Source of the DNA: Hofstenia miamia
Taxonomy: Eukaryota > Xenacoelomorpha > Acoela > Hofsteniidae
NCBI GenBank assembly: GCA_900660155.1
Contig: CABFPE010000170.1
Span: 744,060-808,059, forward strand
Length of the DNA: 64,000 nucleotides
Direction: 5' to 3'
Below, in pieces: positions 50,686-62,075 of the stretch. The position numbers and the translations under genes were made by a program. Each line of letters opens with the position of its first letter. The first letter of the stretch is position 1. Below the pieces are notes generated by a model. The model saw only the letters and a list, made by a program, of their open reading frames with translations, did not search any database and had not been told where the DNA came from.

Positions 50686-51789
50686 AATTGAGCAGAACTT
50701 ATGAAGTAATGTGATAAAAAACTTGACAAATGTATGATGTTTAGTAGTATAACTGTGATTGACATACTATTATTTTTTTGATTGTAACTTCATAATACAA
50801 ATCAAAATTAAATTAATTCATAGAAATTTGAATAACTTCAAAGTTTTTGCATTGCTTAATTAACATAACTCAAATTCCATTTTTTGACACTATATGCCCC
50901 CTCACATATATAGATAAAATTTACTGTCAAACGGGAGGTACACTTAAACAACACTCATCTCTTGAACTCCTTGATCAATTGTTCATTGCAGAATGGAGGG
51001 TAAATATAACGTGTAGTGATGGTCACTACCAATACAACAAAGCTGACTTGTCAACGAGCCAAGTTTCTAACGAGCGCAAAACGAGCCTTTATTAAACCAA
51101 GCAAATTTATAGTTCTGCTTGTTAATTTGATTATGCAGATTTTTCTAATTTTTTATTCAGTATAATAATTATAATATTATTTTAAAATGCTTATTAGAAA
51201 TAGAAAAGGCTATGTGAAAAATTCCGAGAGCGCACTATATTTTCATAGAAAATTATTTAGCTAAAACGAGAATGATTGAAAGGTTCTAAATGGCGAGCCG
51301 AGCTCAAAATTTGCGGCTCGTTGACAATTCTCCAAAGAAGGTGTCGAATATGGCTCAACGTGAGGATAGCAATTAAATCTTTCAAATATTTGAATAATTA
51401 CAACAATCGTATAAACTAGTGTTGAGTCATGACAGAATTTTTGGATCACGTTTGACGTGATTAATCACGGATCAGGTTTAAGGATCCTAGATCATATTGA
51501 GGTCAAAACACGATCAGAATAAGGTTTGACAGCATTTATGTAATCTATTAGATATATTTCGCAAAATATTTAGCATCAGAAAAGAAAATTTCATTTTGTA
51601 AATGTCAATATTATTCAAAAAAATGAAAATTTTATTGAAAACATTTTTAGAAAAACAATGAACACAAATCTTGTTTTGAATTTCAAACTAATATCTCCAA
51701 TAACCTAGCTATAAACGATCATTCATCTACGGCTCAATCCATAGGATCTTTGATATTTTTTCAATTTATGAAGCAATTCATCAAGGAAT
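50686..51789. other. Non-coding stretch
   Basis: No domain-bearing frame was recognised. A short inverted pair reading CAACGAGCC / GGCTCGTTG (51053-51321) could be the ends of a small element, but is too weak to call. Confidence 0.35.
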
Positions 51790-52530
51790 CTTATCAATCG
51801 AAAACATCCTACGAAAAAATCAATATCTAATAGAGTTCATACATCGTAATACTAAAGAGTCATTTATACATACATTCAAGATAGAGTAAGAAATCTTAAA
51901 ATTATTAAATCTACAAAAGAAAATGTGAGAAAAATATCAACAATATATAAAATAGGATCGAGTCTAAATTTAAAGCATTTCTTTAATTTTGAATAATTGT
52001 CTAACATTATCTACAATATTACATTCGCCTGTGGCGAAACTTATATTAGACAAACTTCAAGACAATTATGTAGAAAAATTCAAGGGCATAGAACAGTGGC
52101 GTAGCCAGAAAAAAGTCTATGGGCAAATATTTTATGACTTCATGGGAACTACAAAGTGTTTTTAGTCTTAAAACACCACCACCTGATGTAGAAGCTTATA
52201 AACACAAAAACTCATAATATGGGTTAATATAATTTTTTACAAATTTTATTATATTTTTAACAAAAGGCTCAACTTCGGAATCCTAAATTTTCAACTATGG
52301 GGGCATGGCATCTTTCGCTTCTCTGGCTACGCCTATGGCAAAGAACATCAAAAGAACTATCGAACTACATAAAGATCTGTGATTATCAACTTAGTTACAA
52401 AATATTGTGCAAGACAAAATATCAATTTACACTAAAAGCAGCTGAATCATATTATATATTATATTTAAAACCAACTTTAAATATAAAAGAAGATGACATA
52501 TTCAAAACATTATCTTCATTGAATTTATAA
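51790..52530 (+). mobile_element. Penelope-like element, 3' coding remnant
   Basis: The frame around 52010-52090 reads YNITFACGETYIRQTSRQL, a GIY-YIG endonuclease core as found at the C-terminus of Penelope-like retroelements (Tyr-Ile-Arg replaces the usual Tyr-Ile-Gly). After a nested MITE (52094-52337) the sequence continues with a C-terminal LKAAESYYILYLKPTLNIK, matching the E..YI....P.LN end of the same domain. Upstream, ENILRKNQYLIEF (about 51800) fits the tail of the reverse transcriptase. The catalytic reverse transcriptase itself was not seen. An AACTTTCGGTTAAGTAATG-type word near 52870 may belong to its terminal repeat. Confidence 0.7.
52094..52337. mobile_element. hAT-type MITE (family C) inside Penelope remnant
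   Basis: The 244-bp element has ends CAGTGGCGTAGCCAGA and, inverted, CATAGGCGTAGCCAGA. The 8-bp flanks GCATAGAA (52086-52093) and GCAAAGAA (52338-52345) match at seven positions. It splits the GIY-YIG coding region. A relative lies at 61784-62075 in the opposite orientation. Confidence 0.9.
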
Positions 52531-53191
52531 AATTAATTACATCGAATTTTGCCAAAATTTAGTGCGGTAAACTTCCTTTTCTGACGATGCTAAATATTTA
52601 GTGAAATATATTGCTGATAATGTTTCTATTTAAGCTGTTTAAATTCCTTAGAAACGAAGATTATGGAATATTTTGATTTTTTTAAATCCATAAAAACCTA
52701 ATAAATTCAGTATAGTTTGCTACCATTTTTTACATTTACTGCCTTCTTTTTTAAATTCTGCCTTATATTTAAATATGTGATATATGTCATAGGTTGTAAA
52801 ACAACAGAAATGATAGATTGAGTACCACCAAAATATTCTTTTATTCTTCTTAAAAAACGTCAATGTCAAAACTTTCGGTTAAGTAATGACTTAGAGTCAC
52901 TCTGTTTACTCCAATGCAAAGTTTGTTCACTTTTCTCTAAACTGTAATAGTATTACAGCTTGTAATTATATCAATGGCATTTAAAGAAATATCAATGTGT
53001 TACTATGGTTGCATGACTGCTTAATTTTTAAAATAATTATTTAATTAGAATCATTTTCTGTTCTTTTAAAATGTTTTAGTTACTAATGATTCATGTTTGC
53101 ATTCCGGTTAACGCATTGCGGTTTCGATCATATCGTGACTTTTAACTAACTCTCCGGCTTTACTGATAACTTAACTACATGCAGCGCTAAC
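52531..53191. other. Non-coding stretch
   Basis: No gene was recognised. The segment near 52846-52910 may be the terminal repeat of the Penelope-like element upstream. Confidence 0.4.
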
Positions 53192-53397
53192 AAGTGGCGT
53201 ACGCAAGGGGAGGCATGGCCCTCCGTCCGGTTTTCAAAGTGAGTTTGACTGGCTAAATCAAAAAAATTTCGGGAAATGAAAAATTTTAAATCTAAGCTCT
53301 GGAAAATGCATTTCTTGGGTTTCTTTTCTCAATATTTTCAAATTTTTTGGTCAGGACTAAGATGTCCCCAGGTCAGAAAATCCTGTGTGCGCCCCTG
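53192..53397. mobile_element. hAT-type MITE (family A)
   Basis: From the right end inward it reads CAGGGGCGCACACAGGATTT, and its interior parallels the family A copy at 19364-19601. The left end is AAGTGGCGTACGCAAGG. Flanks GCGCTAAC (53184-53191) and ACGCTAAC (53398-53405) match at seven of eight positions, giving the target duplication. Confidence 0.85.
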
Positions 53398-54703
53398 ACG
53401 CTAACAACCAAAGTTTTTTAGAAGCAAAACAAATTGCTCAAATTATAATAATTTTCAAACAGAATAACAAAAATCTAAACAGTTTTTGAGACAAAAACTA
53501 AGTATGGTTTATTTCAACATATCAAATAACCTCAGGAAATTAGTAGGCCTAGTTTGTCAGAACCAATAGATTAATGCCTTAAAATCTTCCTAATTTTGGG
53601 CTTTTATGACATCCTTTCCTCCATGGAGATTAGTATTAAACAGATTTAAATCAGGGGTGGAAAGGGGTGGTTGACCCAACCCGTAGGTCGCTTCGGGTCA
53701 ACTTTTTATCCAGTGAAAAGCTTTATTGTTTAAATCAGATCATTCAATAATGTTGACATTAATTCCTTTGATACCATCAATAAGTCTTAACACTACATTT
53801 TTCCCACTATTGGCTACTATGTCCGAGTCAATTGCAAAACATTTAATATTTTTGTTTGTTGTCGTGACACGTTGCTGTTATTAAGTCGAGTCTCCGTTGG
53901 GATTAATCTAATCTGCCTAGAACACTACACTAGCATCCCTTCATAAAGAAAGTTTTTCATTGCTTTTTACTTATTGACTGAAATTTCTGTCACTGAAAGA
54001 GATTGGGATCTTTTTGGACACGGACTACTATAGTAGTTTGGAGTGCAAGCTAGTTTCATAAGCTATTATTTTATGTTCTACCATTATATTAAAATAATTT
54101 TTTTAGTTCCGTTAGTAGTTTTTGAATTGGTTTTAAGCTTTCGAAGTGTTCAATTGCTTCTATTAGCCCAAATGAGCAAGTCACCTCAAATTCGTTCTAA
54201 TTTAGGAAGACGGATCGCTTAGGGTTGGGCAACGTATCATTTGGGCCGGGCTGTGTCGGGCCCAAATGTTTGACCCGTTTCCAGTCAGAGTCAGGGTGAT
54301 ACTGGAGCAAGTCAAGTTTGGTCAGGTCTGAAGTACATGTGTACTCTTCTCTAGCCTAAACAACCAGTCAATGTATATGGCAATTGCTTCTGCGATTTTC
54401 ATAAAATTCGCGTAAACCATTGTCAAAAGCTTTAAATTATTAAATATTTGTAACCTTTGTACAAACATAAATATACCTTTATTAGTACAAACTTGAAAAT
54501 ATAATACAATAAAAATTATAAAAGCAACATAATAAATATAATGAAAACTTCCCCACTTATTACCTTTTTTGAATCTTCAACCAGGTATTTTTAGACCGTT
54601 TTGAATCCTTTAAGTTTTGTTATTTACGAATTTTCATTGACAGTTTATTCCATAAATTTTATGAGCTTGGGGGAATTACATTTTTTCAACAAAAACTATT
54701 TAA
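53398..54703. other. Non-coding; GGGTTGGGC-rich patches
   Basis: No gene was recognised. GC-rich patches at 53654-53705 (CAGGGGTGGAAAGGGGTGG start) and 54210-54340 (GGGCCGGGCTGTGTCGGGCC) resemble hAT MITE ends without identifiable partners. Confidence 0.35.
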
Positions 54704-55201
54704 CCTTAAACAGTCTGGGGATTTCTAAAAAATTATCATGCTCCTATAAAATTTTTTAGATGCTTATAGCTTAAAAACTATTAATAGTTTGCTCAATCTG
54801 AAAGCACCACATGATAGAACAGAGTGTGCTCTTTTTTCGCTCTAAATCTGCGAGCCTTCGGCGCCGCGACCTCCGACGTTGCGCACTTCACTCCTCAATG
54901 ATTTTGGAATATCTTTTCACATATCAAGAAACAGCCAAAGTTCTTTGTTGCTTCCAGGGGTTCAAAACCTTCTAAATACATGAACAATAGGTATGGAGAG
55001 AATTTAAATCTTTTTCAAAAATTCTAAGAAAACTCTTTAATCTATTCAACAATCTCTGCCACAGCATTGCATTAATGTATGTTCCCCAATAGACTTACCA
55101 ACAGCCCAAGATTTTCAAATTTGGAAATCGGCTTGGTGAAAGTTCTTTGTAAATGTGGAAAAACAGTTTGTCCTTTAAAACTGACCCTAGACTGTTTAAG
55201 G
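54704..55201 (-). mobile_element. piggyBac-type MITE, copy 2
   Basis: The 498-bp element has ends CCTTAAACAGTCTGGGG and, inverted, CCTTAAACAGTCTAGGG, and perfect TTAA on both sides (54700-54703 and 55202-55205). It is homologous to 49313-49774 in the opposite orientation. It has no coding capacity. Confidence 0.94.
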
Positions 55202-56247
55202 TTAACTTGTACTTTTTTGATGCATACACAGGAGTGTTTATTGTAAGACATACGATTATTTAAGAATATTTATCCATAGCATTTTTATTGGTATATTTGA
55301 ACATCTTTTCTATTTTGAGTAACTAACTGGTACTCGTATAAAGAGGGCCGGGGTCAAATACGACATATGACCGAAATAGTTAAGTAATTATATAGGGATA
55401 CCTAATTTATTTCATGGCGAAGAAATTTACGACGATCCAAGGTCCAGCTCAAAGATGATGTTCATGTTAATCAATATGACTAAGATGATGAGTTTCTTAG
55501 TCGTGCATACGTAGCTAAAACTTATTGGCACAAGATTAAAGAAACAGTCCAATATGAGTTTGGTTGCTAACCAAATTTCTCTTGTTGATTGTCGACCGCT
55601 GAACAGTAACTTTATTTATCTATCTACATATTAAATTTCGACTTTCGCCTATTAATAATTGAACAATTTACAGTATTTTTTGTAATAATTAGAGAAGATA
55701 ACATTGTTTTCAAATATCAAAAATGTAAACTTTATATAGTCAAAGTTATATTTATTCTGATTATTTATTTATAAGGATCAAATACACCAATATTTGAAAT
55801 TTTAGAAAGTTTCTCATCTACAATTTTTTGCCTAAATATTACTTAAGTGTCCCACAACGTCAAAATATAAACTACATTCCAAGCGTATTACACACAAACA
55901 TGCAAACAATGTGCCAAAATATTTCCAATTTATTAAAAATCTGCAAACTAGTAAAAATGTAGGACGAAAAATATCTCGTGTGGGATGCGATAGAGAATAG
56001 GGAATACTCAAACATTCATAACACCTATCATTGATTGTAGCTAACATCAAAAACGAAATTAAGAACTTTTGTTGGCATTATTGTGAAAATTAATTTTACA
56101 TCGCTAGCCATAATTTAATCCTGTTCCCATCTACATCATCTATTTCCTACTGAAAGAAACATAAATTATCCACTAAGAAATCCAAGACACTATGATTCGG
56201 TTTATAGAACAAAAAGATTTCTCAATAGTTAAGTTTAATTTTTATGT

Positions 56248-56273
56248 TCTCTCTCTCTCTCTCTCACACACAG
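56248..56273. repeat. (CT)n-(CA)n microsatellite
   Basis: CT repeats run directly into CACACACA. A second CT tract lies at about 56460-56478. Confidence 0.9.
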
Positions 56274-56561
56274 CTTTCTATTCTACACCCTTCACTGATT
56301 CTGAAACACTAAAGACAATTTTGAACAATTGATACTCTGCATATCGATCTTGAATACACCGTCACACACTTTATATGAGTTACTTTCAAAAACATTGAAA
56401 CGAAATCGAAAACATTTAATATACCTCAGAACCCACAGAAGCATAAATCAATTCATCAATTCTCTCTCTCTCTCTCATAAACATTTAACAATATGTTTAT
56501 GGATTACCATTATGACCAAATTTTTTAAATCGCAATCCTATAATAGGCATAAAAATTTTTC

Positions 56562-56608
56562 TACCATACCATTATGGTATTCATAATATAGTACATAATG
56601 GTATGGTA
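56562..56608. repeat. Near-perfect hairpin
   Basis: The 15-bp arms TACCATACCATTATG (56562-56576) and CATAATGGTATGGTA (56594-56608) are exact inverted copies around a 17-base loop. It could be a tiny palindromic MITE core; there is no sign of an RNA gene. Confidence 0.85.
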
Positions 56609-57016
56609 TGGTACTATAACATAATCGGTACCTCTGGCTTAGTGTAATGCTTTATGTGTTAATTTGTATTTTCTGTTGTAAATCTACATGAAGGTTATTT
56701 TTTTCACGAAATACATGGATACGTAGGTATTTGTATAGAAAATACTTATCAATTAATAGGACTAGTGTAATTCAAACAAGTGTTTTTACGAATTAATATT
56801 CGCGAACAACTATTTCGTAAAATAGCGAAGATAAAATTACTAAGATTGTGAAATAATACTTGACCGTCTCTGGAATGATTTTCCTCGTTTTTTATCATTC
56901 AACTTGTTCACATCTGAGAGGGCCTAAATTTGAATTTAAATCATCCATTCCAATTGCACTATAGTTGAAAATAGCCACTGTTTAAGATATTTCTTCACAA
57001 AAGCTAAAAAAGAAAA

Positions 57017-57818
57017 ATGGCTAATCGACCTAAAGGTTTTGGACTCACAGCTGAACTTGAAGAGAAAAGAGCTGAAAAGTATAGCCTAGAATTGGAGCAA
57101 GAAGCGCGGAAGTGGATTGAGGCCGTCTTGGGAAATCCATTAAATCTGGGTACATGTTATATTTACTTAATGCTAATTTTTGAAATTAATACATTTGATT
57201 ATTAAATAGAATTGACATTTTCCTACTTTTTTAAAAAGTTCATTCAAACATTCTTAAACAACATTATCTAACGTTGATCAAACATGCGTGTAGCTAAAAT
57301 TCTAAACTCTGAACGTTTGCAGAAATGTTAGTGTTGAAATATTGAAAGTTCATTCCAAATATTATCTTTCTAAAAGGAATAAAACTCTAAGTAAAATATT
57401 ATTTTTTGTAAATGTATAGATAGTTCTATTAATATATATTGTTAGCATAATGGGATTTGCCATATGTAAATTTCAAAATTGAGAAAATTTAGATGTGCCT
57501 TCAGATGAACCTCTAGGTCCAGATCGTCTGCACGAAGCCTTAAAAGATGGCACAATTCTGTGTGATTTGATGAATATGTTATCTCCTGGGTCCTGCAAAC
57601 CGAGTTCGTCAAAAATGGCTTTTAAGCAAATGGAAAATATTGGGATATTTTTGAATGCCGTCCAAGAATACGATGTTAGAAGTCAAGATTGCTTTCAAAC
57701 AGTTGACCTCTATGAAAAAACAAATATGAATGCTGTAGTGAATACGATTCATGCATTAGGCCGCAAAGCACAAAGCAAAAGCTACTATGTTCCTTTTAGT
57801 AGTGATTCTAATAATTAA
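57017..57818 (+). CDS. Short transgelin-like CH-domain protein (2 exons)
   Basis: Exon 1 is 57017-57149 (donor CTGG/GTACAT) and exon 2 is 57493-57818 (acceptor AAATTTAG), joined in phase 1 to read NLDVPSDEPLGPDRLHE. The product is 152 residues. It is almost only the calponin-homology domain: LEQEARKWIEAVLG, LKDGTILCDLMNMLSPGS, MAFKQMENIGIFLNAV, CFQTVDLYEKTNMNAV, NTIHALGRKAQ. It then stops after YYVPFSSDSNN. The calponin-like repeat seen in the paralog at 42407-43526 is absent. Exon 1 has the same length (133 nt) and intron phase as the paralog, so they arose by gene duplication. An actin-binding role is likely. AATAAA lies at 57885-57890, about 67 bases past the stop. Confidence 0.92.
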
Positions 57819-57891
57819 AAAGAACGTTAGTTCTTGGTTTGGCTCAATCTAAAGCTCTTTATTTAGAAGTTGTATAAATGTTTTAATAAAT

Positions 57892-58692
57892 GCAAATATT
57901 TTTACAATCAATATTTTTGACCTGATATGGTTTTTGCCTGTGTTTTTCGCTCTGTATGTTTAATTGTTAGGTTTCTCAAGATGTAATAAATTGACATTAA
58001 CCATAAAAACTAAAGGTCAGTTTTATCATTGGCTACCGTGCATAAATTAAAGAGATTAAATTCATATTTTTTTCAAAACCTTCAACTTTTCTAAATTGAA
58101 ATTTTTCATTTTCTACATTTTATAATCAAAATTTAAGCATTTTAATAAGAAAAACAGTACATTTTCCTTCCCCAATCACTACAAACCGACAATATCAATT
58201 TTATCAGACATTAATGTTTGAAATTACAAAATGCTGCCAGTTAATTGTACAAATCATTTTATTTTTTGTGATGGAAACAGACATTAAGTAATTTTTAAAA
58301 AAATATAAGATGACTTATTCTAAACAGGTATTTACAAAGCTTCACTCCAAAAGGAACTACTTTTTTAGTTGTCTTAAATGTTCAAAGTTCTAAATGCCTA
58401 TAAATATTGCTAGTGAAAATTTAATGCCCAGATGTAGAATCATTTTAAATTGATTCCTTGAATTAATACTGTAGTAATACTATTATGTAATTCATATGAT
58501 CAAAACATCTCAATGCACAGAAAAAATATAACCATGTGGAATTAATTAACAAACCAAGATCACCACAAGTCTATGATAGAAAGAATAAATCAAATGATAT
58601 GAAGCAATTTGTGAGGTCTTCAAATTACCAAGAAGCAATTGTACACTTGCACATGATCAATGTTTCAAAATTGCTCAAATCAAACTATTCTA
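57892..58692. other. Non-coding between transgelin-like gene and pseudogene
   Basis: AT-rich DNA with no domain-bearing frame and no clear repeat seen. Confidence 0.4.
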
Positions 58693-59300
58693 AAGTATAC
58701 GTTTTCAGAATCTTCCAGCTTCCGTCAATGCATCTTCCCATTTGCAATAATTGAATTTCTTCAACATTTTGTTAACCGAAAAAAATGTCTTGATTTTCTA
58801 AGAATACCTAGTTTGATATTCCATCATTTAAATTTTCATTATGTACTAATGTAACGTGAGGTGTAAATAGAAATTCTGATTAACCTTTAACTTTTAAATT
58901 TTTCAGTACATCAGTCATTTGTTTTGCTAATGTATCTAAGGAAACACAGCTTCGGCTCTCTTGTGGCTTGGCATAAAGAACTTTGTCACCGAAGGTAGAC
59001 AGACCTATGAAAGTTAATCCTTCAAAATCTTCCTTCGAAAACTTACTAATGACTTACTAATGACTTCCTTCAAGGCATTGTCCACTTCATTTAATCGTAC
59101 ATCTTCAAGCTTAAGAACTTCCAATGTCATGTGCTCTGTGGAGAGAGGAATCAAATATCTTCTGAAGTTCTCATCGTTCCTGATTACTTGGTATTGAACA
59201 TGCTGCAAGGTGTTAAGAATGTTTGTGTTTGAAACTTTATTGATATAAATGCATTCGGTTTAACAGATTTGGAATAATGTACTTGTTTCTGCATCAATTG
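58693..59300 (-). pseudogene. AKAP7-like 2H phosphoesterase, intronless pseudogene
   Basis: Minus-strand pieces follow in family order without introns. KPNAFISIK (near 59265) is followed by VQYQVIRNDENFRRYLIPLS, the first HxT motif in EHMTLEVLKL (near 59125), then DFEGLTFIGLSTFGDKVLYA (near 59000). The second HxT motif is in FTPHVTLVH (near 58860), and the C-terminal VEEIQLLQMGRCIDGSWKIL is near 58740. This matches the nuclear-localisation-signal/2H phosphoesterase domain of AKAP7 and related proteins. The frame shifts near 59240, and an 11-bp tandem duplication (AGTCATTAGTA twice, 59040-59063) shifts it again. Stops occur near 58888 and 58766. Lack of introns suggests a retrocopy, but no poly(A) tail or target duplication was identified. 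Confidence 0.72.
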
Positions 59301-59447
59301 TGAATAATATGTGGTATAAGCGTAACCGTGCATGGGCAAGTGGCGTCTCTTGACCTAACAGAAAAATATCAAAACAACGAATGTAAAATATTTTTCACAG
59401 TTTTATAGCTTTTGAATACGCAATGGACAAATATATATAATGTGCAT

Positions 59448-59761
59448 CAGTGATGGGCATTTAATAAAAAAACTGTACCCAAACCAAAACAATTTGATCT
59501 ACCGAACCCAACTTGAACCGACTATCAATTTCCTTACCCGAACAGACCTGACTAAGAAAACCAAATACTCAATGTAAAAATGTACATGAATTGCAAACAA
59601 ATAAATACGAAATGTTACATATTATCCAGTTTATCCTACCCGAAGTAGCCTGCTCCTTTACCGTATCCGACCCGACACGCCCGACCCAAATTCAAATAAT
59701 TATGCCCGAACCCGACCCGACCTCGGGTCGAGTCAAGCCGAGTACCCGATGCCCATTTCTG
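59448..59761. mobile_element. hAT-type MITE (family B), complete
   Basis: The 314-bp element has ends CAGTGATGGGCA / TGCCCATTTCTG and a perfect 8-bp target duplication, ATGTGCAT, at 59440-59447 and 59762-59769. Subterminal regions are rich in CCCGACCCGA words, and a half copy lies at 25779-25940. Open frames over it on both strands are artefacts of the low stop-codon content of these words. Confidence 0.94.
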
Positions 59762-60416
59762 ATGTGCATGTTCAAGCTTATATTTATACTTACCATGCAT
59801 TAGCCAAACTAAGATGCAGTTCAAATTTATTGCTTCATTATATACAGTGACGATACATTTAAAATTTCTAAATGCGGAGTTTCTCATTATTAATAACAGA
59901 TCAATAGTGAATTAGAAAAAATTTAGGAATAAATTATTTTGAAATATCATGGTACTCATATGAAATTCTAACTTAAAAAATGTAGCATTCCTTTTCATGA
60001 ATTGTATTTCGTTCAATTTAAGGAATTTGAAATACATGTCCAATAGATTCAAAGTTTTTAAAAGATTCTTTTATAGTCAATTTTTTACAATTTTAAAAAG
60101 TCAAATTCCTTTAAGCATAGTCAAAGTTGCATTTAATTATTATGAAGTTATCTTAGCCTACTTTAATGATAACTTTAATTGACAAAATATCAAACATATG
60201 AAAATCATTAATTTGGAACTACATAGCACTGCAATTATTCTATGATTAGTAAACAAAAGAATTACATTAATTCTTCTTCTGAAGTTAACAACTTACACTT
60301 GTTTCGTAACAATTAAATATAAATTTTACATACTAGGCACTATATTTTTATTAATAAATGCAATATCATGTGACAGTGAAATGAAATTCTAAAAAATGGA
60401 TGAAGACAATTAGTTT

Positions 60417-60642
60417 CAAGGTTGGAAGCGGGTCAGGATTTTGTAACCCGACCTGCAATCACGGCAAAACGGTCGTCAACCCGCAGCACTTTTTGTCCAA
60501 AAGTATAAAAAAGAATAAAATTAATCAACAGAAAAAACTAAGCTAAGCTAAAAGCAAAGTTTTACTGAAAAAAAATGAAGACTTCTTCAAAACTGTGAAA
60601 TTTCCGACCCGCGCGGGTTGACCTGATCTACTTCCAACTTTG
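60417..60642. mobile_element. hAT-type MITE (family D)
   Basis: The 226-bp element has ends CAAGGTTGGAAGCGGGTCAG and, inverted, CAAAGTTGGAAGTAGATCAG. The flanks ATTAGTTT (60409-60416) and ATTAATTT (60643-60650) match at seven of eight positions. Subterminal ACCCGACC/GACCCGCG words recall family B, although the ends differ. Confidence 0.9.
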
Positions 60643-61416
60643 ATTAATTTTATGTGGCTTAGTCTAATATTTTATGTACTATGTTGTAATTTCCACTATA
60701 AATCGACATGAAGATTAGCTTTACAAGAAATACATATACATAGATATATAGAATAGACCAAATGTCAGGCTTGTCGTGGGGTGGCATATTCGGAACCACA
60801 ACCCGCACTACAGCACAGAATAAAAACTTGCTCCAGAAATCCCCACAAGAAAACTTTTGATAAAACTCAAATACTTCATTACAATTATTTGCAGACACAA
60901 AGCATTTTACGTATATTTTAATAGGTATGTATTAATATACATAAAATTGTAATAAAATTTAACAACGTAATCACTATATCTCACGATAGTCATATTTCGT
61001 AAATGCAATTTTTAAAAGTTTTTGACTTTGTCATTTTTAGAATAATTGAGCCTAGCTACAAAATTCGTCCCTACATATCCCTGCACGCCAGACTTTCACC
61101 CCGCATGGGATTTGGTGTGGTATGGAAATCTCCACTCCTACGGCAAATCTTCCTAATATACATCAAGCAAATGATTTTAAGAATAAGATCCTCGAACAAC
61201 CAACAAAAGCAAATAATCTTTCAGATCCCGTATGACCAGCCCGTCCGTGCTTGATACGGACCCTACCAAAGTCTAAGTGCTATTAAAATCACTCATAAAA
61301 TTTATTCACGGTTTCCCAAGTTTCAGAACAAATCGAGAATCAACAGGTATACGTGTTTTACAAACAAATTATTAAACTTACTCTAGTAACACACTGTATT
61401 TAAAATAATTTCAATA

Positions 61417-61704
61417 CAGGCAACCCCGCCTAAGTCGGATGTGACTAAGCCGGATTTTCGCGTAACTCGTACTATTAATAAAGAACAGACAAACTCCAAT
61501 ATGTAGACGCACACCAGAGTGTATTTTCAAAACAATTTCTTTCATAAAAACCATCAGATTGCTTGCACAAAAGTTGCGCTATCGTAAATCTCGGTTTTCG
61601 GCGAACTAGTACAAGCCAAGTCCCCCAAAATTATATTTCGGATTTCTTGTAAGTCGGATTATTTTCATTGGTCCGTGTCGATCCGACTTAGGAGCGGTTG
61701 CCTG
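61417..61704. mobile_element. Tigger/pogo-type MITE
   Basis: The 288-bp element has ~24-bp ends CAGGCAACCCCGCCTAAGTC and, inverted, CAGGCAACCGCTCCTAAGTC, with TA on both sides (61415-61416, 61705-61706). There is no coding content. Its ends differ from those of the Tigger element at 31402, so it needs a different transposase source. Confidence 0.93.
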
Positions 61705-61783
61705 TATTTATCTACAAAATGACGTTATCTGTCTATCGAATAATCACAGCGCACCTCTTTTTCAAGTGTAAAAATGGTTACGC

Positions 61784-62075
61784 CAAAGGCGTAGCTAGAA
61801 TATTTTCTACATGACGCAGAATCAGATCCTTACATAAATCAAGATTTTAAATTTGTAATAATAAACAAAAAGCGAATTCTACGAGTTTACTTTAAAGAAA
61901 TAATTTAACATGTGAATCAATGTACATTTTTTCCAGGGCTTTCCTATGGAAATGAAAATTTCCCTTATGAATTTTGGTGTCTATAGGCTTCTGCATCAAG
62001 TAGCGGTGTCCTAAGACAAACACATTGTAGTTTCCTTGAACTCATAAAACACTTGCACATGCACACAGAACACTG
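61784..62075. mobile_element. hAT-type MITE (family C), diverged
   Basis: The left end is CAAAGGCGTAGCTAGAAT. The right part, read inverted from about 62075, parallels the copy at 52094-52337 (shared CTTCTGCATCA/TGATGTAGAAG and GTAGTTCC segments). The target duplication is not evident, so it is older. Confidence 0.65.

Larger units (their letters stand above)
55206..57016. other. Non-coding upstream of second transgelin gene
   Basis: No gene was recognised. It contains CT/CA microsatellites (about 56248-56273 and 56460-56478) and a hairpin (56562-56608). The promoter of the gene at 57017 should lie at the right end; no clear TATA box was seen. Confidence 0.45.

Noticed and set aside
59591-59887. 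Frames on both strands rich in Pro, Thr, Arg and Gly
   Set aside because: They are open because of the CCCGACCCGA words of the MITE at 59448-59761.
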